Origin: PALSA-612 sp963846915
Lineage (GTDB): Bacteria > Actinomycetota > Thermoleophilia > Gaiellales > Gaiellaceae
DNA: 64,000 nt
Direction of reading: 5' to 3'
NCBI GenBank assembly: GCA_963846915.1
Contig: CAWJXV010000007.1
Span: forward strand, 246,601-310,600
Position 1 is the stretch's first letter. Each line of letters begins with the position of its first letter. The notes under the pieces are model-generated. The model was not told the DNA's origin, made no database searches, and was given only the letters and a program-made list of their open reading frames with translations. The translations under genes were made by a program, and so were the position numbers. Shown piece by piece: positions 18,726-27,112 of the stretch.

Positions 18726-18830
18726 CCCGCGAGTATGGCTTTGAAGTAGAGGTCGCCAGAACACGGCTGCCCGGGGGACGCCGAGGATCGACCTGACGTC
18801 GCCGCAGTCCGGTGTGGCCGGCGCACCCGG

Positions 18831-19862
18831 TTATCGGAAGAGCTCGGCGCGCACGAGCGCCGTGCCGGCGGTCATCGCTAGGAGCTTGGCGAAGGCTGTT
18901 TCCCTTGGCAGGTACTTCATGCCGCAGTCCGGCGCGATGATCAGCCGCTCCGGCGGCGCATGCTCGAGCGCGCCCCGGATCCTGGTCGCAATGGCCTCCG
19001 CTGTCTCGACCGGTGCGCTGTCCGAGAGGTCGACGACGCCGAGGATGATCGTCTTGCTCGGCAGCCGGCGGAGGATCGCGAGATCCAGATCGGGTTGCGC
19101 CGTCTCGATCGAGATCTGCGTCGCAGCGCAGCCGTCGAGCTCCTCGAGGAAGGAATAGCCCTCGGGCTTGTCCTTGACGATGTGGCCGTAGCCGAAGCAG
19201 ATGTGCAGGGCTGTCTCGCCCTCGATGCCCTCGAGGGCGCGATCGATCGCCTGAACGCCGTAGCTGCGCGCCTGCTCGGGCCGCGCCTGAAGGTACGGCT
19301 CGTCGATCTGGATTACGTCGGCGCCGGCGGCCTTCAGGTCGTGCGCCTCGTCGTTGACGGCCTCCGCGTACGCAAGGGCCAGGATCTCCTCGTCCGCGTA
19401 GAAGTCGTTCTGCGCCTGCTGCGCCATTGTGAACGGCCCGGGGAGCGTGATCTTGATCCGGCGATCCGTGTTCGCGCGGAGGAACTCGACGTCGCGAACC
19501 TCGACGGGTCGGCTGCGTCGAATCGGCCCGGCGACGCGCGGGACGGGGTTTTCGTGGCCGGTGCGGTCGAGTGCCACGCCGGGGTTGTCGAGGTCGATGC
19601 CTTCGAGCGCAGTGGCGAAGCGGTTCGAGTAGCTCTCCCGGCGGATCTCGCCGTCCGTGATCACGTCGACGCCTGCGCGTTCCATGTCGCGAATCGCAAG
19701 CAAGGTCGCATCGTCCTGGGCCTGCTCGAGCAACGCGTCGTCGACGCGCCAGAGTTCGCGCGCGCGAACGCGCGGCGGCAGACGGGAGTCGAGGCGGGCT
19801 CGGTCGATCAGCCAGTCCGGCTGTGGATAGCTGCCCACCACGGTTGTCGGGAGCAGGGTCAC
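18831..19862 (-). CDS. MetE-core (cobalamin-independent methionine synthase C-terminal domain) protein
   Basis: 343 residues, only the catalytic barrel of MetE without its N-terminal half. Zinc-ligand positions are all visible: LHICFGYGH (His-x-Cys), a Glu in ISIETAQ, and APDCGMKYLP (Cys). VVGSYPQPDWL and ITDGEIRRESY are the entry motifs. Core-only members transfer a methyl or alkyl group to a thiol, and some serve catabolic or demethylation pathways rather than methionine synthesis. The GTG start overlaps the stop of the RraA-like gene. A second damaged copy of its 3' end lies near 55 kb. Confidence 0.88.
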   Translation of the reverse strand: MTLLPTTVVGSYPQPDWLIDRARLDSRLPPRVRARELWRVDDALLEQAQDDATLLAIRDMERAGVDVITDGEIRRESYSNRFATALEGIDLDNPGVALDRTGHENPVPRVAGPIRRSRPVEVRDVEFLRANTDRRIKITLPGPFTMAQQAQNDFYADEEILALAYAEAVNDEAHDLKAAGADVIQIDEPYLQARPEQARSYGVQAIDRALEGIEGETALHICFGYGHIVKDKPEGYSFLEELDGCAATQISIETAQPDLDLAILRRLPSKTIILGVVDLSDSAPVETAEAIATRIRGALEHAPPERLIIAPDCGMKYLPRETAFAKLLAMTAGTALVRAELFR

Positions 19863-20398
19863 CGCGCGCCCTCGGACATGTCCACGCGGTGGAGGATGTC
19901 GCCATGGAGCGCGGCGGGCACGACGACGACTCCGTCCGCGTCTCCGTAGACGAGATCGCCCGGGTTGACGGTGAGGCCGCCGCAGGTCACGGGGACACCG
20001 ATCTCCCCTGTCTGCTCTCGCCGCGGTGGCATCGGCGCGATAGCTGCAGCGAAGACTGCGAAGCCGAGTGCTTCGATCTCGTCGACGTCCCGGACGGCAC
20101 CGTCGACCACGACCCCGGCCACTTCACGCTCGAGCGCCAGCTTGGACATGTTGCCACCCCACAGGGCGCGGCCCGATGCACCAACTCCATCCACGACGAT
20201 CACGCTTCCGGTCTCGGCCTGCTCGGCGGCCGTCCGTATCGAGCGGTTCTCGCAGGGCGGTACGCGAACCGTGAGGGCGGGGCCGGCGAGACGGGCTCCG
20301 CGCCAGACGGGCCTGATCCGGGTGTCCATGGCGATCTGCGTGGCCGCTGCATCGCAAAGGTCCGCGGTTGTGACTAACGGCTGCACAGGCCACGACAC
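19859..20398 (-). CDS. RraA-family aldolase/decarboxylase-like protein
   Basis: 179 residues. The family signature is present: WGGNMSKLALEREVAGVVVD gives the glycine-rich pyruvate site, GAVRDVDEIEALGF gives the Arg-Asp metal/acid pair, and LVYGDADGVVVVP closes the fold. The group contains 4-hydroxy-4-methyl-2-oxoglutarate/4-carboxy-4-hydroxy-2-oxoadipate aldolases and oxaloacetate decarboxylases as well as RNase E inhibitors. In an enzyme-rich catabolic island a retro-aldol role is more likely. It is divergent from the LeuC-like gene with only 44 bases between start codons. Confidence 0.85.
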   Translation of the reverse strand: MSWPVQPLVTTADLCDAAATQIAMDTRIRPVWRGARLAGPALTVRVPPCENRSIRTAAEQAETGSVIVVDGVGASGRALWGGNMSKLALEREVAGVVVDGAVRDVDEIEALGFAVFAAAIAPMPPRREQTGEIGVPVTCGGLTVNPGDLVYGDADGVVVVPAALHGDILHRVDMSEGAR

Positions 20399-20399
20399 T

Positions 20400-20407
20400 A
20401 ACGCGTT
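20400..20407. promoter_or_regulatory. AACGCGTT palindrome in the 44-bp divergent promoter gap
   Basis: A short palindrome in the only space between two divergent start codons (20398 and 20443). It shares the TAACGC...GTT core with the palindrome before hyuA, suggesting one regulator. Weak by itself. Confidence 0.25.
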
Positions 20408-20442
20408 GACGCCGCGACCACGGCGGTAGTAGCGTCGAGGTC

Positions 20443-21711
20443 GTGTCGCATACCCTCGCCGAAAAGATCCTGCTCGCCCACGCCGACCAGGACGAGATTG
20501 CGCCCGGCGACATCGTCATGGTCCGCTGCGACGTCGTGATGACGAACGACATCTCCGGCCCGATGGCGTTCCGGGCCATGGAGGAGATGGGCGCGACGAA
20601 AGTGTTCGACGCCAGCAAAGTCGTCGTCGTGCCTGACCACTTCATCCCGGCCAAGGACACACGCTCCGCTGAGCTGCAGAAGTTGCTGCGCGACTGGTCG
20701 GCGGCCCAGGGCGTCGCCTACTACGAGCAGGGTCGCGGTGGCATCGAGCACACGGTCCTGGTCGAGGAGGGCTGGGTCGTCCCCGGCTCGGTGATCGCGG
20801 GCGGCGACTCGCACACCTGTACGTATGGCGCGCTGGGGGCGTTCGGGACGGGGCTCGGCTCGACCGACATCGCCGCCTGTCTCGCCTCCGGGGCGTTCTG
20901 GCAGGCCGTGCCGGGGACGATCCTCGTCGAATTCACGGGCGACAAGGGCCGTTTCGTTACCGGCAAGGATCTAATCCTGGCGGTGATCGCCGAGATCGGT
21001 GTCGCCGGTGGGACGAACATGGCGCTCGAGTTCGTCGGCGAGGGCGCGGAGGCGCTTTCGATCGACGAACGGCTCGCCGTTGCGAATATGGCTGTCGAGG
21101 CTGGCTCCGAGACGGGTTTCTTCCCCGCAGACGACACGGTCGCCGCGTATCTCGAGGGGCGCACCGACCGGCCTTGGACTGCGGAGCGGTCCGACCCGGG
21201 GGCGGACTTCTCCTCGACCGTGCGGATCGACCTCGATGTGCTGCCGCCGCTCGTGGCGCTGCCGCACTCCCCGGGCAACGTCGTTCCGCTTGACCAGGCA
21301 GTCGGCCGCAAGATCGACCAGGTCTATATCGGGAACTGCTCGAACGGGACGATGACCGATCTCCGCCAAGCGGCCGAATTGCTCCGGGGTCGTCGGGTCC
21401 ACGAGCGGGTGCGGGCGATTATCGTCCCCGCTTCGCAGCGGGTGTATCGGGAGGCGCTCGCGGAGGGGCTGCTCGACCTGTTCGTCGAGGCCGGCGCCAT
21501 GGTCTCGACCCCGACCTGCGGGGCGTGTTTCGGCGGCAGCGGCGGCGTCCTGGCTCCCGGCGAGAGCGCGGTCACGACGACGAACCGAAACTTCAGGGGC
21601 CGCATGGGGTCGAGCGAGGCTGGCGTCCATCTCGCGAACGCGTGGGTGGCCGCAGCGGCCGCCGTCGCGGGCGAGCTCGTCGACCCGGCCGAGTTAGCGG
21701 GAGCGCGGTGA
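20443..21711 (+). CDS. Aconitase-family dehydratase large subunit (LeuC/HacA/DmdA-like)
   Basis: 422 residues from GTG 20443. [4Fe-4S] cluster cysteines lie in IGNCSNGTMTDLRQA and in PTCGACFGG. GDSHTCTYGALGAFGTGLGS and APGESAVTTTNRNFRGRMG are the substrate and loop motifs of the 3-isopropylmalate dehydratase group. The group also holds homoaconitase, citraconate hydratase and 2,3-dimethylmalate dehydratase, so the name leuC is unsafe. The segment after the last Cys, FGGSGGVLAPG, departs from the LeuC consensus LGRHMGVLA. The small-subunit gene overlaps its stop. With the ICL-type lyase it could isomerise or hydrate a branched malate that is then split. Confidence 0.85.
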   Translation: MSHTLAEKILLAHADQDEIAPGDIVMVRCDVVMTNDISGPMAFRAMEEMGATKVFDASKVVVVPDHFIPAKDTRSAELQKLLRDWSAAQGVAYYEQGRGGIEHTVLVEEGWVVPGSVIAGGDSHTCTYGALGAFGTGLGSTDIAACLASGAFWQAVPGTILVEFTGDKGRFVTGKDLILAVIAEIGVAGGTNMALEFVGEGAEALSIDERLAVANMAVEAGSETGFFPADDTVAAYLEGRTDRPWTAERSDPGADFSSTVRIDLDVLPPLVALPHSPGNVVPLDQAVGRKIDQVYIGNCSNGTMTDLRQAAELLRGRRVHERVRAIIVPASQRVYREALAEGLLDLFVEAGAMVSTPTCGACFGGSGGVLAPGESAVTTTNRNFRGRMGSSEAGVHLANAWVAAAAAVAGELVDPAELAGAR

Positions 21712-22196
21712 TCTACACCGGTCGGGCCGTCGTCGTCCCCGGAGACGACATCGACACTGACGTCCTCTATCCGGGCTCATTCCTGAACGTCACGGACGTC
21801 GCCAAGATGACCGAGCACCTGTTCGAGGGTCTCGATCCTTCACTTCGAGATCGTCTCGGCGGAGACACCGCTCTGGTCGTCGGCGCCAACTTCGGCGCCG
21901 GCTCCTCACGCGAACACGTCCCTCAAGCAATGGCCGCGTCGGGGATCCGGTTCCTGGTCGGGAGAAGCTTTGCGCGGATCTTCTACCGCAACTGCATCAA
22001 TCTCGGATTGCCGGCCGTTATCGCACCCAAGGCAGTGGACGAGGTCGACGCGGACGCGATACTCGAGCTCGATCTGGACAACGCCGTGGTCCGAGTGGGC
22101 AGCGAGTCGTTTCCGATCACGCCGCTCCCGAGCTTCCTGCGGGAGATGTTCGACGCCGGCGGCCTCGTTCCGTGGATTCGCGCCCAGCAGGCTTGA
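21708..22196 (+). CDS. Aconitase-family dehydratase small subunit (LeuD/HacB/DmdB-like)
   Basis: 162 residues from GTG 21708, overlapping the large-subunit stop, with GGGAG a few bases upstream. VVVPGDDIDTDVLYPGSFLN starts the swivelling domain; VGANFGAGSSREHVPQA contains the GSSRE substrate loop; RSFARIFYRNCINLGLP follows. It completes the heterodimeric dehydratase active site. The length matches archaeal/bacterial HacB-type subunits rather than the longer enterobacterial LeuD. Confidence 0.88.
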   Translation: MIYTGRAVVVPGDDIDTDVLYPGSFLNVTDVAKMTEHLFEGLDPSLRDRLGGDTALVVGANFGAGSSREHVPQAMAASGIRFLVGRSFARIFYRNCINLGLPAVIAPKAVDEVDADAILELDLDNAVVRVGSESFPITPLPSFLREMFDAGGLVPWIRAQQA

Positions 22197-22233
22197 AAAG
22201 ACGCTTGTGATGCATTAGGTTCGGCCGACCGAC

Positions 22234-22254
22234 ATGCGGACATAACGTCCGCAT
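22234..22254. promoter_or_regulatory. Perfect 21-bp palindrome ATGCGGAC-N5-GTCCGCAT before the lipoyl gene
   Basis: Two perfect 8-base arms with spacer ATAAC, centred about 20 bases upstream of the lipoyl-protein ATG. The position suits an operator or a hairpin over the leader. An IclR gene three genes downstream is the obvious candidate binder; this is inference. Confidence 0.5.
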
Positions 22255-22264
22255 AGCGAGACAA

Positions 22265-22504
22265 ATGGCGTACGAACTGACGCTCATCCAGATCGTCCCG
22301 GAGATGGAGTACGCGACGGTCACGCGCTGGTTGAAGCACGAGGGCGAAACCCTGACTGCCGGCGAGCCACTCCTCGAGCTCGAGGCCGAGAAGGCGAACC
22401 ACGAGGTCGAGGCGCCCGTCAGCGGGGTGCTGGCCTCGATCGTCGCCGTCGAGGGCGACGAGGTGAAGTTGGGTGACACTCTGGCGGTGATCGACGAGAG
22501 CTGA
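22265..22504 (+). CDS. Stand-alone lipoyl-domain carrier protein
   Basis: 79 residues that make one complete lipoyl domain and nothing else. The lipoylated lysine is K43 in LELEAEKANHEVEAP, flanked by the usual strand pattern and ending in GDTLAVIDES. Normal 2-oxoacid dehydrogenase E2 proteins continue into a subunit-binding domain and an acyltransferase core; both are absent here. Its stop overlaps the E1 alpha start (TGATG), so the three proteins are made together. It may hand the acyl or aldehyde group from E1 to an E2 core coded elsewhere, or act as a free carrier. Confidence 0.9.
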   Translation: MAYELTLIQIVPEMEYATVTRWLKHEGETLTAGEPLLELEAEKANHEVEAPVSGVLASIVAVEGDEVKLGDTLAVIDES

Positions 22505-23511
22505 TGGCCGCGCTCGCGACAACGGAAGACGTTCAGGCGCTCGAGCTGCTGCTCTTGAGGATGTGGCAGATCCGCAATTTCGAGCTGCGGGCCATGGAGT
22601 TGTTCGAGGAGAAGCTGATCCGCGGCTCCGTCCATCCGTACATCGGCATGGAGGCGATCGCAGTCGGGGTGTGCGCGGCCCTACGCGAAGACGACTACAT
22701 CACGAGCACCCATCGCGGCCACGGCCACTGTGTCGCCAAAGGCCTCGACCTGAAGCTGATGATGGCGGAGATCATCGGCCGCGAGGACGGGTACTGCCGC
22801 GGACGCGGCGGCAGCATGCACATCACGGCGATGGACAAGGGCATGCTCGGCGCCGACGCGATCGTCGCCGGTTCGAGCGCGATGGCCGTCGGCGCTGCGC
22901 ACGGGCTTCGCCTTCAGGGTCGCGACAACGTCGTTGTCTGCTTCTTCGGGGACGGAGCCTCAAACCAAGGGATCCTGCATGAGGCCTGCAACCTGGCTGC
23001 CGTTCTTTCCGCGCCGGTGATCTACGTGTGCGAGAACAACGAGTGGGCGATCTCGACCCCGGCCGCCTCATCGACCAAGATCGCGAACATCGCCGACCGT
23101 GCCGCCGGGTACGGGATGCCGGGGGTCGTCGTCGACGGAAACGACGTTCTCGCTGTACGCGACGCGACCCGCGAGGCGACCGAGCGTGCCCGCGCCGGTA
23201 ACGGTCCGACGCTGATCGAAGCCAAGAGCTACCGCGTGACGCCGCACTCGGCGGCGACCAAGACTGATCTCCGCCCACCGGAGGACCTCGATGCGTGGCG
23301 GGCTCGTGATCCCATCCTCGGGTTCTCGCGCTATCTGAGCGAGAACCTCGGGATCGAGCCCGCCCGCCTCGAGGAGATCGAGCAGCAGGCAAAACACGAC
23401 GTCGCGGACGCGGTCGAGTTCGCGCTTGCTTCGCCCCGACCGGAGCCAGAAGCGGCCCTCGAGGACGTATACGCGCCGGCAGAGTGGTTGACACCGGGGA
23501 GGCTCGCGTGA
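22504..23511 (+). CDS. TPP-dependent dehydrogenase E1 alpha subunit (acetoin/2-oxoacid dehydrogenase type)
   Basis: 335 residues. The thiamine-diphosphate motif runs from GDG at 149-151 (FFGDGASNQGILHEACNLA) to NN at 178-179. STHRGHGHCVAKG and GRGGSMHI are typical of AcoA/PdhA proteins. It forms a heterotetramer with E1 beta, decarboxylates a 2-oxoacid or cleaves acetoin, and passes the product to a lipoyl domain. It overlaps the lipoyl gene by three bases and the E1 beta gene by four. The sequence is closer in feel to acetoin-type than to branched-chain E1 alpha, but the substrate is open. Confidence 0.9.
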   Translation: MAALATTEDVQALELLLLRMWQIRNFELRAMELFEEKLIRGSVHPYIGMEAIAVGVCAALREDDYITSTHRGHGHCVAKGLDLKLMMAEIIGREDGYCRGRGGSMHITAMDKGMLGADAIVAGSSAMAVGAAHGLRLQGRDNVVVCFFGDGASNQGILHEACNLAAVLSAPVIYVCENNEWAISTPAASSTKIANIADRAAGYGMPGVVVDGNDVLAVRDATREATERARAGNGPTLIEAKSYRVTPHSAATKTDLRPPEDLDAWRARDPILGFSRYLSENLGIEPARLEEIEQQAKHDVADAVEFALASPRPEPEAALEDVYAPAEWLTPGRLA

Positions 23512-24506
23512 GCGCCGCGCGGGAGTTGACCATGGCCGAGGCGCTGAACGAAGCGCTACACGAGGAGATGGGCCGGGACACAGGCGTGTTCGTGATCGGA
23601 GAGGACATCGCCACGATCGGCGGGCTCTTCCAGGTCACCGCCGGCCTGCTGGAGCGGTTTGGCCCACAGCGGGTCATCGACGCGCCGATCTCCGAAGCCG
23701 CCCAGGCAGGCGCAGGCGTCGGCGCGGCTCTCGTCGGCTGCCGACCCGTGGTCGAGCTCCAGATCGCCGATTTCGTCTCGCTGGTCATGGACCAGGTCGT
23801 CAATCACGCGGGCAAGTGGCGGTACATGTCGGGAGGACGCGTCACCGTGCCTTTCGTTCTCCGCGGGGCCGTCTCGAGCGGGATCGGCATGGCCGCCCAG
23901 CACTCACAAACGCTGGAAGCCTGGTTTGTCCACGCGCCCGGCCTCGTCGTGATCATGCCCTCGACGCCCTACGACGCCAAGGGCCTCCTCAAGTCGGCGA
24001 TCCGTGACGACAACCCCGTCGTCTTCCTCGAAAAGCGCCTGCTCTACAGCCGCCGCGGACCGGTGCCAGAGGGCGAGTACACGGTGCCGATCGGTGTCGC
24101 CGACGTGAAACAGGAAGGCAGCGACGTCACCTTCGTCTCCTACGCGCAGGGTGTCCATCTAGGACTGCAAGCCGCACGGCAGCTCGCCAGGGATGGAGTG
24201 AGCGTTGAGGTCGTCGACCTGCGGACGTTGAAGCCGATCGACATCGAGACGGTGGCCTCATCGGTACGGAAGACGGGGCGGCTCGTAGTCGCGACCGAAG
24301 CCGCGCGGGCAGGAAGCATGGCCAGCGAGGTCGTCGCCAGGGTCTGCGACGAGGCCTTCGACTCCCTGAAGGCGCAGCCGGTGCGGGTGGCGGCGAAGGA
24401 CACGCCAATGCCGTACGCGGCGCCGCTCGAGCGAGCTGTGCTCCCTCAAGTCGAGGACGCCGTGGCGGCGATCAACCAGGTTCTTGGACGCGTGGCGGTC
24501 GCGTAG
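23508..24506 (+). CDS. TPP-dependent dehydrogenase E1 beta subunit
   Basis: 332 residues from GTG 23508, preceded by GGGGAGG at good spacing. LTMAEALNEALHEEMGRD, VFVIGEDIATIGGLF and RVIDAPISEAAQAGAGVGAA are standard E1 beta blocks; AAQHSQTLEAWFVHAPGLVV carries the catalytic His region. The C-terminal transketolase fold has VVDLRTLKPIDIET. It pairs with the upstream alpha subunit. No dihydrolipoamide dehydrogenase (E3) or E2 core follows; the next gene is the IclR regulator. Confidence 0.9.
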   Translation: MSAARELTMAEALNEALHEEMGRDTGVFVIGEDIATIGGLFQVTAGLLERFGPQRVIDAPISEAAQAGAGVGAALVGCRPVVELQIADFVSLVMDQVVNHAGKWRYMSGGRVTVPFVLRGAVSSGIGMAAQHSQTLEAWFVHAPGLVVIMPSTPYDAKGLLKSAIRDDNPVVFLEKRLLYSRRGPVPEGEYTVPIGVADVKQEGSDVTFVSYAQGVHLGLQAARQLARDGVSVEVVDLRTLKPIDIETVASSVRKTGRLVVATEAARAGSMASEVVARVCDEAFDSLKAQPVRVAAKDTPMPYAAPLERAVLPQVEDAVAAINQVLGRVAVA

Positions 24507-24512
24507 CCGCAG

Positions 24513-25343
24513 ATGGGCGCCACCGTCGATCACCTCGTAGCGCCCGATTCCGCGGCCCAGGCCGCGACAGGCACGCTGCAGTCCGTCGTCAAGTCGTTCG
24601 ACCTGATCGAGGCGCTCGTCGAAAGTGGTGAGGTGACGGCGGCAGAGCTGGCGCGACACGTCGGAGAGCCTCGAAGCTCGGTGTATCGGATGCTGGCGAC
24701 GTTGCAAGAGCGGGGATTTGTCGAGTCCGGGCCGCGGCGGGGTGTCTACCGGCCCGGCCTCGGACTGATTCGACTGGCAGGCGAAGTTCTGACGCGCTTC
24801 GACGAGCGGCAGCTCGCACTGCCGGTGCTCGAAGGCCTTCGGGTCGAGACCAAGGAGACCGTTCATCTCTGTCTTCGCCGTGGCTTTCAGGCCGTGTTCG
24901 TCGAGCGCTTGGCGGGTGAGCGGGTGCATTCGCTCGCCGTCAAGCTCGGAGGAGTGCTTCCGCTTCACGTCGGAGCGGCACCGCGGGCACTGCTCGCGTT
25001 CGAGACGTCGTCGTTTTGGCAGGAGTACTTCGCGGCCGTTCCGATCGAGCCCTGGACCAACCGATCTCCGGAGACGGAGGCAGACGTCCGCAAGCTGCTG
25101 GTCGACATCCGCCGGGAGGGCGTCGCCTTCAGTGACGAGGACGTAGTCGCGGGGGTCGCAACGGTCGGAGCGCCGATCTTCGACCACCGAGGCGCCGTTC
25201 GGGCCGCCCTCGCCTTCAACCTGCTCCCGGACGCGTTCCGCCGCGACCGAGACTCCTACCTCGATCTGGCTCGCAGGGCGTCCGCCGAGGCCAGTCGAGC
25301 CTTCGGATACGACCTCGCTGCCAAAGGGCTACCGGTCCCATGA
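24513..25343 (+). CDS. IclR-family transcriptional regulator
   Basis: 276 residues from ATG 24513, six bases after the E1 beta stop. The winged helix covers about 24-85 (QSVVKSFDLIEALVESGEVT, ELARHVGEPRSSVYRMLATL, ERGFVESG). The ligand-binding IclR domain follows, with LGGVLPLHVGAAPRALLAF and FSDEDVVAGVATVGAPIFDH. IclR proteins sense small organic acids or aromatics and bind palindromes near the operons they control. It overlaps the SDR gene by four bases (ATGA). It most likely controls the surrounding island. Confidence 0.92.
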   Translation: MGATVDHLVAPDSAAQAATGTLQSVVKSFDLIEALVESGEVTAAELARHVGEPRSSVYRMLATLQERGFVESGPRRGVYRPGLGLIRLAGEVLTRFDERQLALPVLEGLRVETKETVHLCLRRGFQAVFVERLAGERVHSLAVKLGGVLPLHVGAAPRALLAFETSSFWQEYFAAVPIEPWTNRSPETEADVRKLLVDIRREGVAFSDEDVVAGVATVGAPIFDHRGAVRAALAFNLLPDAFRRDRDSYLDLARRASAEASRAFGYDLAAKGLPVP

Positions 25344-26134
25344 CAACGGAGGAGATGCGCATGGACTTCCTGCAGAAACTGTTCGGCCTCCAGGATCGGG
25401 TGGCCGTCGTGACCGGGGGCGCCTCGGGCCTCGGCGCCGCGTTTTCGCGAGGACTCGCCTCTGCCGGCGCCACCGTGGTGGTCGCCGACATCAACCGATC
25501 CCTCGCCGACGAAGTCGTCGGCGAGATCGAGCGTGACGGCGGCAGCGCCGAGTTCCGCTCCGTCGACGTCACCGACGTCGCCGCCGTCAACGCGTTCGCT
25601 GACGATTTAGTCGATGCCCACGGACGTGTTGACGTGCTGGTCAACAGCGCCGGGGCGGCTCATCGATCGCCGATCGACGAGTTCAGCGAAGAGGCGTACG
25701 ACCGGATCCTCGCCCTCAACCTGAAGGGCACCTATTTCATGAGCCAGGCGATCGGGCGCAAGATGCACGCTCAGGGCAAAGGCAGCATCATCAACATCGC
25801 CTCGATCGGCGGCTTCATCGCCTATCCCCACTCGAGCGCTTACCTGTGCAGCAAGGGTGGCGTCGTGCAGGCGACCAAGTCCTTTGCGCTCGAGTGGAAC
25901 GGACGCGTTCGCGTGAACGCGATCGCACCGGGACTGTGCGAGACGCCGCTCCTGAAGAAGGTTCTGGCGGACAGCGGTTCGACCACCACGACTGACTTCA
26001 TCCAGCAGCGGATGCTCGGGCCGCTAATCCAGCCCGACGAGCTCGTGGCGGCGGCGCTCTTCCTGGCGGGCGACGGCGCCGCGAAGGTGACCGGGCACAC
26101 GCTGGCAGTCGACGACGGCTACCTGGCCCAGTGA
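25340..26134 (+). CDS. Short-chain dehydrogenase/reductase
   Basis: 264 residues. The NAD(P)-binding motif TGGASGLG is at 25-32; an Asp in VVVADINRS suggests NAD preference. The catalytic residues are S155 (IASIGG), Y168 and K172 (SSAYLCSKGG), with VNSAG of the NNAG block. VRVNAIAPGLCETPLLKKV is typical of classical SDRs of the gluconate 5-dehydrogenase or 3-ketoacyl reductase type. It lies between the regulator and the lactonase, overlapping both, so a sugar or hydroxy-acid oxidation is a reasonable guess. Confidence 0.9.
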   Translation: MTTEEMRMDFLQKLFGLQDRVAVVTGGASGLGAAFSRGLASAGATVVVADINRSLADEVVGEIERDGGSAEFRSVDVTDVAAVNAFADDLVDAHGRVDVLVNSAGAAHRSPIDEFSEEAYDRILALNLKGTYFMSQAIGRKMHAQGKGSIINIASIGGFIAYPHSSAYLCSKGGVVQATKSFALEWNGRVRVNAIAPGLCETPLLKKVLADSGSTTTTDFIQQRMLGPLIQPDELVAAALFLAGDGAAKVTGHTLAVDDGYLAQ

Positions 26135-27030
26135 GGGAGGCGGCTTTGAAGATCGAACGGCTCACAGATGGCCTCGGCGCCGCCGAGGGCCCCGCCTTCC
26201 TGCCTGACGGACGCTTCATCTTCGTCGAGATCTGGCGCAGCCGTGTTTCCTTCTGGACGCCAGAAGACGGTGTGCAGACGCTCGTCCACGTCGGCGGCGG
26301 GCCTAACTCGGTGCTCGCCTGCGCGGACGGCTCCCTGCTCGTCACGCAGAACGGAGGCATCGACCGGGAATGGCGCGCCGAAGATCAGCGACCCCCGTCG
26401 ATCCAGCGCGTCTCGCCCGAGGGCGCGGTCGAGGTCCTCGTCACCGAGATCGAGGGTATACAGCTGAGCGCACCCAACGATCTGGCCTTCGGTCCGGACG
26501 GCAAGCTCTACTTCACCGACCCTGCCGGCGGCTTCAGCCGAACGACGCCGCCGCCACGCGGCTACATCTTCTCGCTCGACCCCGACGGGACGGGACACGT
26601 TGTCGCGGAGGCCGGGCAGACATTTCCGAACGGCATCACGGTCGAGGCGGACGGCAACGTCGTCTGGGTCGAGTCGTTCACCCGCGCGGTCCGCCGCTAT
26701 CACCCCGGCACCGGCAAGGTCGAGGACGTGTGCGTGCTCGAGGATCCGGACGCGATACCCGACGGACTCAAACCAGCTGCGGACGGCGACCTCTACATCG
26801 CCACCGTCCTGACGGGAGGTGTCAGCGTCGTCGGCGCCGACGGTGCCGACAAGGGCCTCCTGAAGGGATTCGGCGACTACGTCAGCAACGTCCAGTTCCG
26901 TGGCTCCGAGCTGTGGGTGACCGACATCGGCGGGGGTTCGGGCGACGACGCCGAATACCACGGCTCGATTTCGCGAACGACGCTCGAGGGCGTGACCGGC
27001 CTCGAGCTCTTCCCAGGATCGATCAGCTAG
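26131..27030 (+). CDS. SMP-30/gluconolactonase-family protein
   Basis: About 299 residues from GTG 26131, overlapping the SDR stop; a TTG at 26146 after GGGAGG is an alternative start. The six-bladed propeller shows LGAAEGPAFLPDGRFIFVE with the metal-binding Glu, SAPNDLAFGPDGKLYFTDP with the conserved Asn-Asp, and PNGITVEADGNVVWVES. Members hydrolyse sugar lactones made by SDR-type dehydrogenases. The SDR-lactonase order supports an oxidation then ring-opening step in the island. Confidence 0.88.
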   Translation: MREAALKIERLTDGLGAAEGPAFLPDGRFIFVEIWRSRVSFWTPEDGVQTLVHVGGGPNSVLACADGSLLVTQNGGIDREWRAEDQRPPSIQRVSPEGAVEVLVTEIEGIQLSAPNDLAFGPDGKLYFTDPAGGFSRTTPPPRGYIFSLDPDGTGHVVAEAGQTFPNGITVEADGNVVWVESFTRAVRRYHPGTGKVEDVCVLEDPDAIPDGLKPAADGDLYIATVLTGGVSVVGADGADKGLLKGFGDYVSNVQFRGSELWVTDIGGGSGDDAEYHGSISRTTLEGVTGLELFPGSIS

Positions 27031-27112
27031 CGAAAGGAGGAGCAGAGCGAGAACGTCACTGGCGGCCCCGAAGTCCGAACGTCTGACAGAGATTCGAACA
27101 GGGAGGGACACG

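Noticed and set aside
20443..22196. leuC/leuD of leucine biosynthesis
   Set aside because: No leuA, leuB or ilv genes nearby, deviating loop after the last cluster Cys and a catabolic neighbourhood; kept as family-level call.
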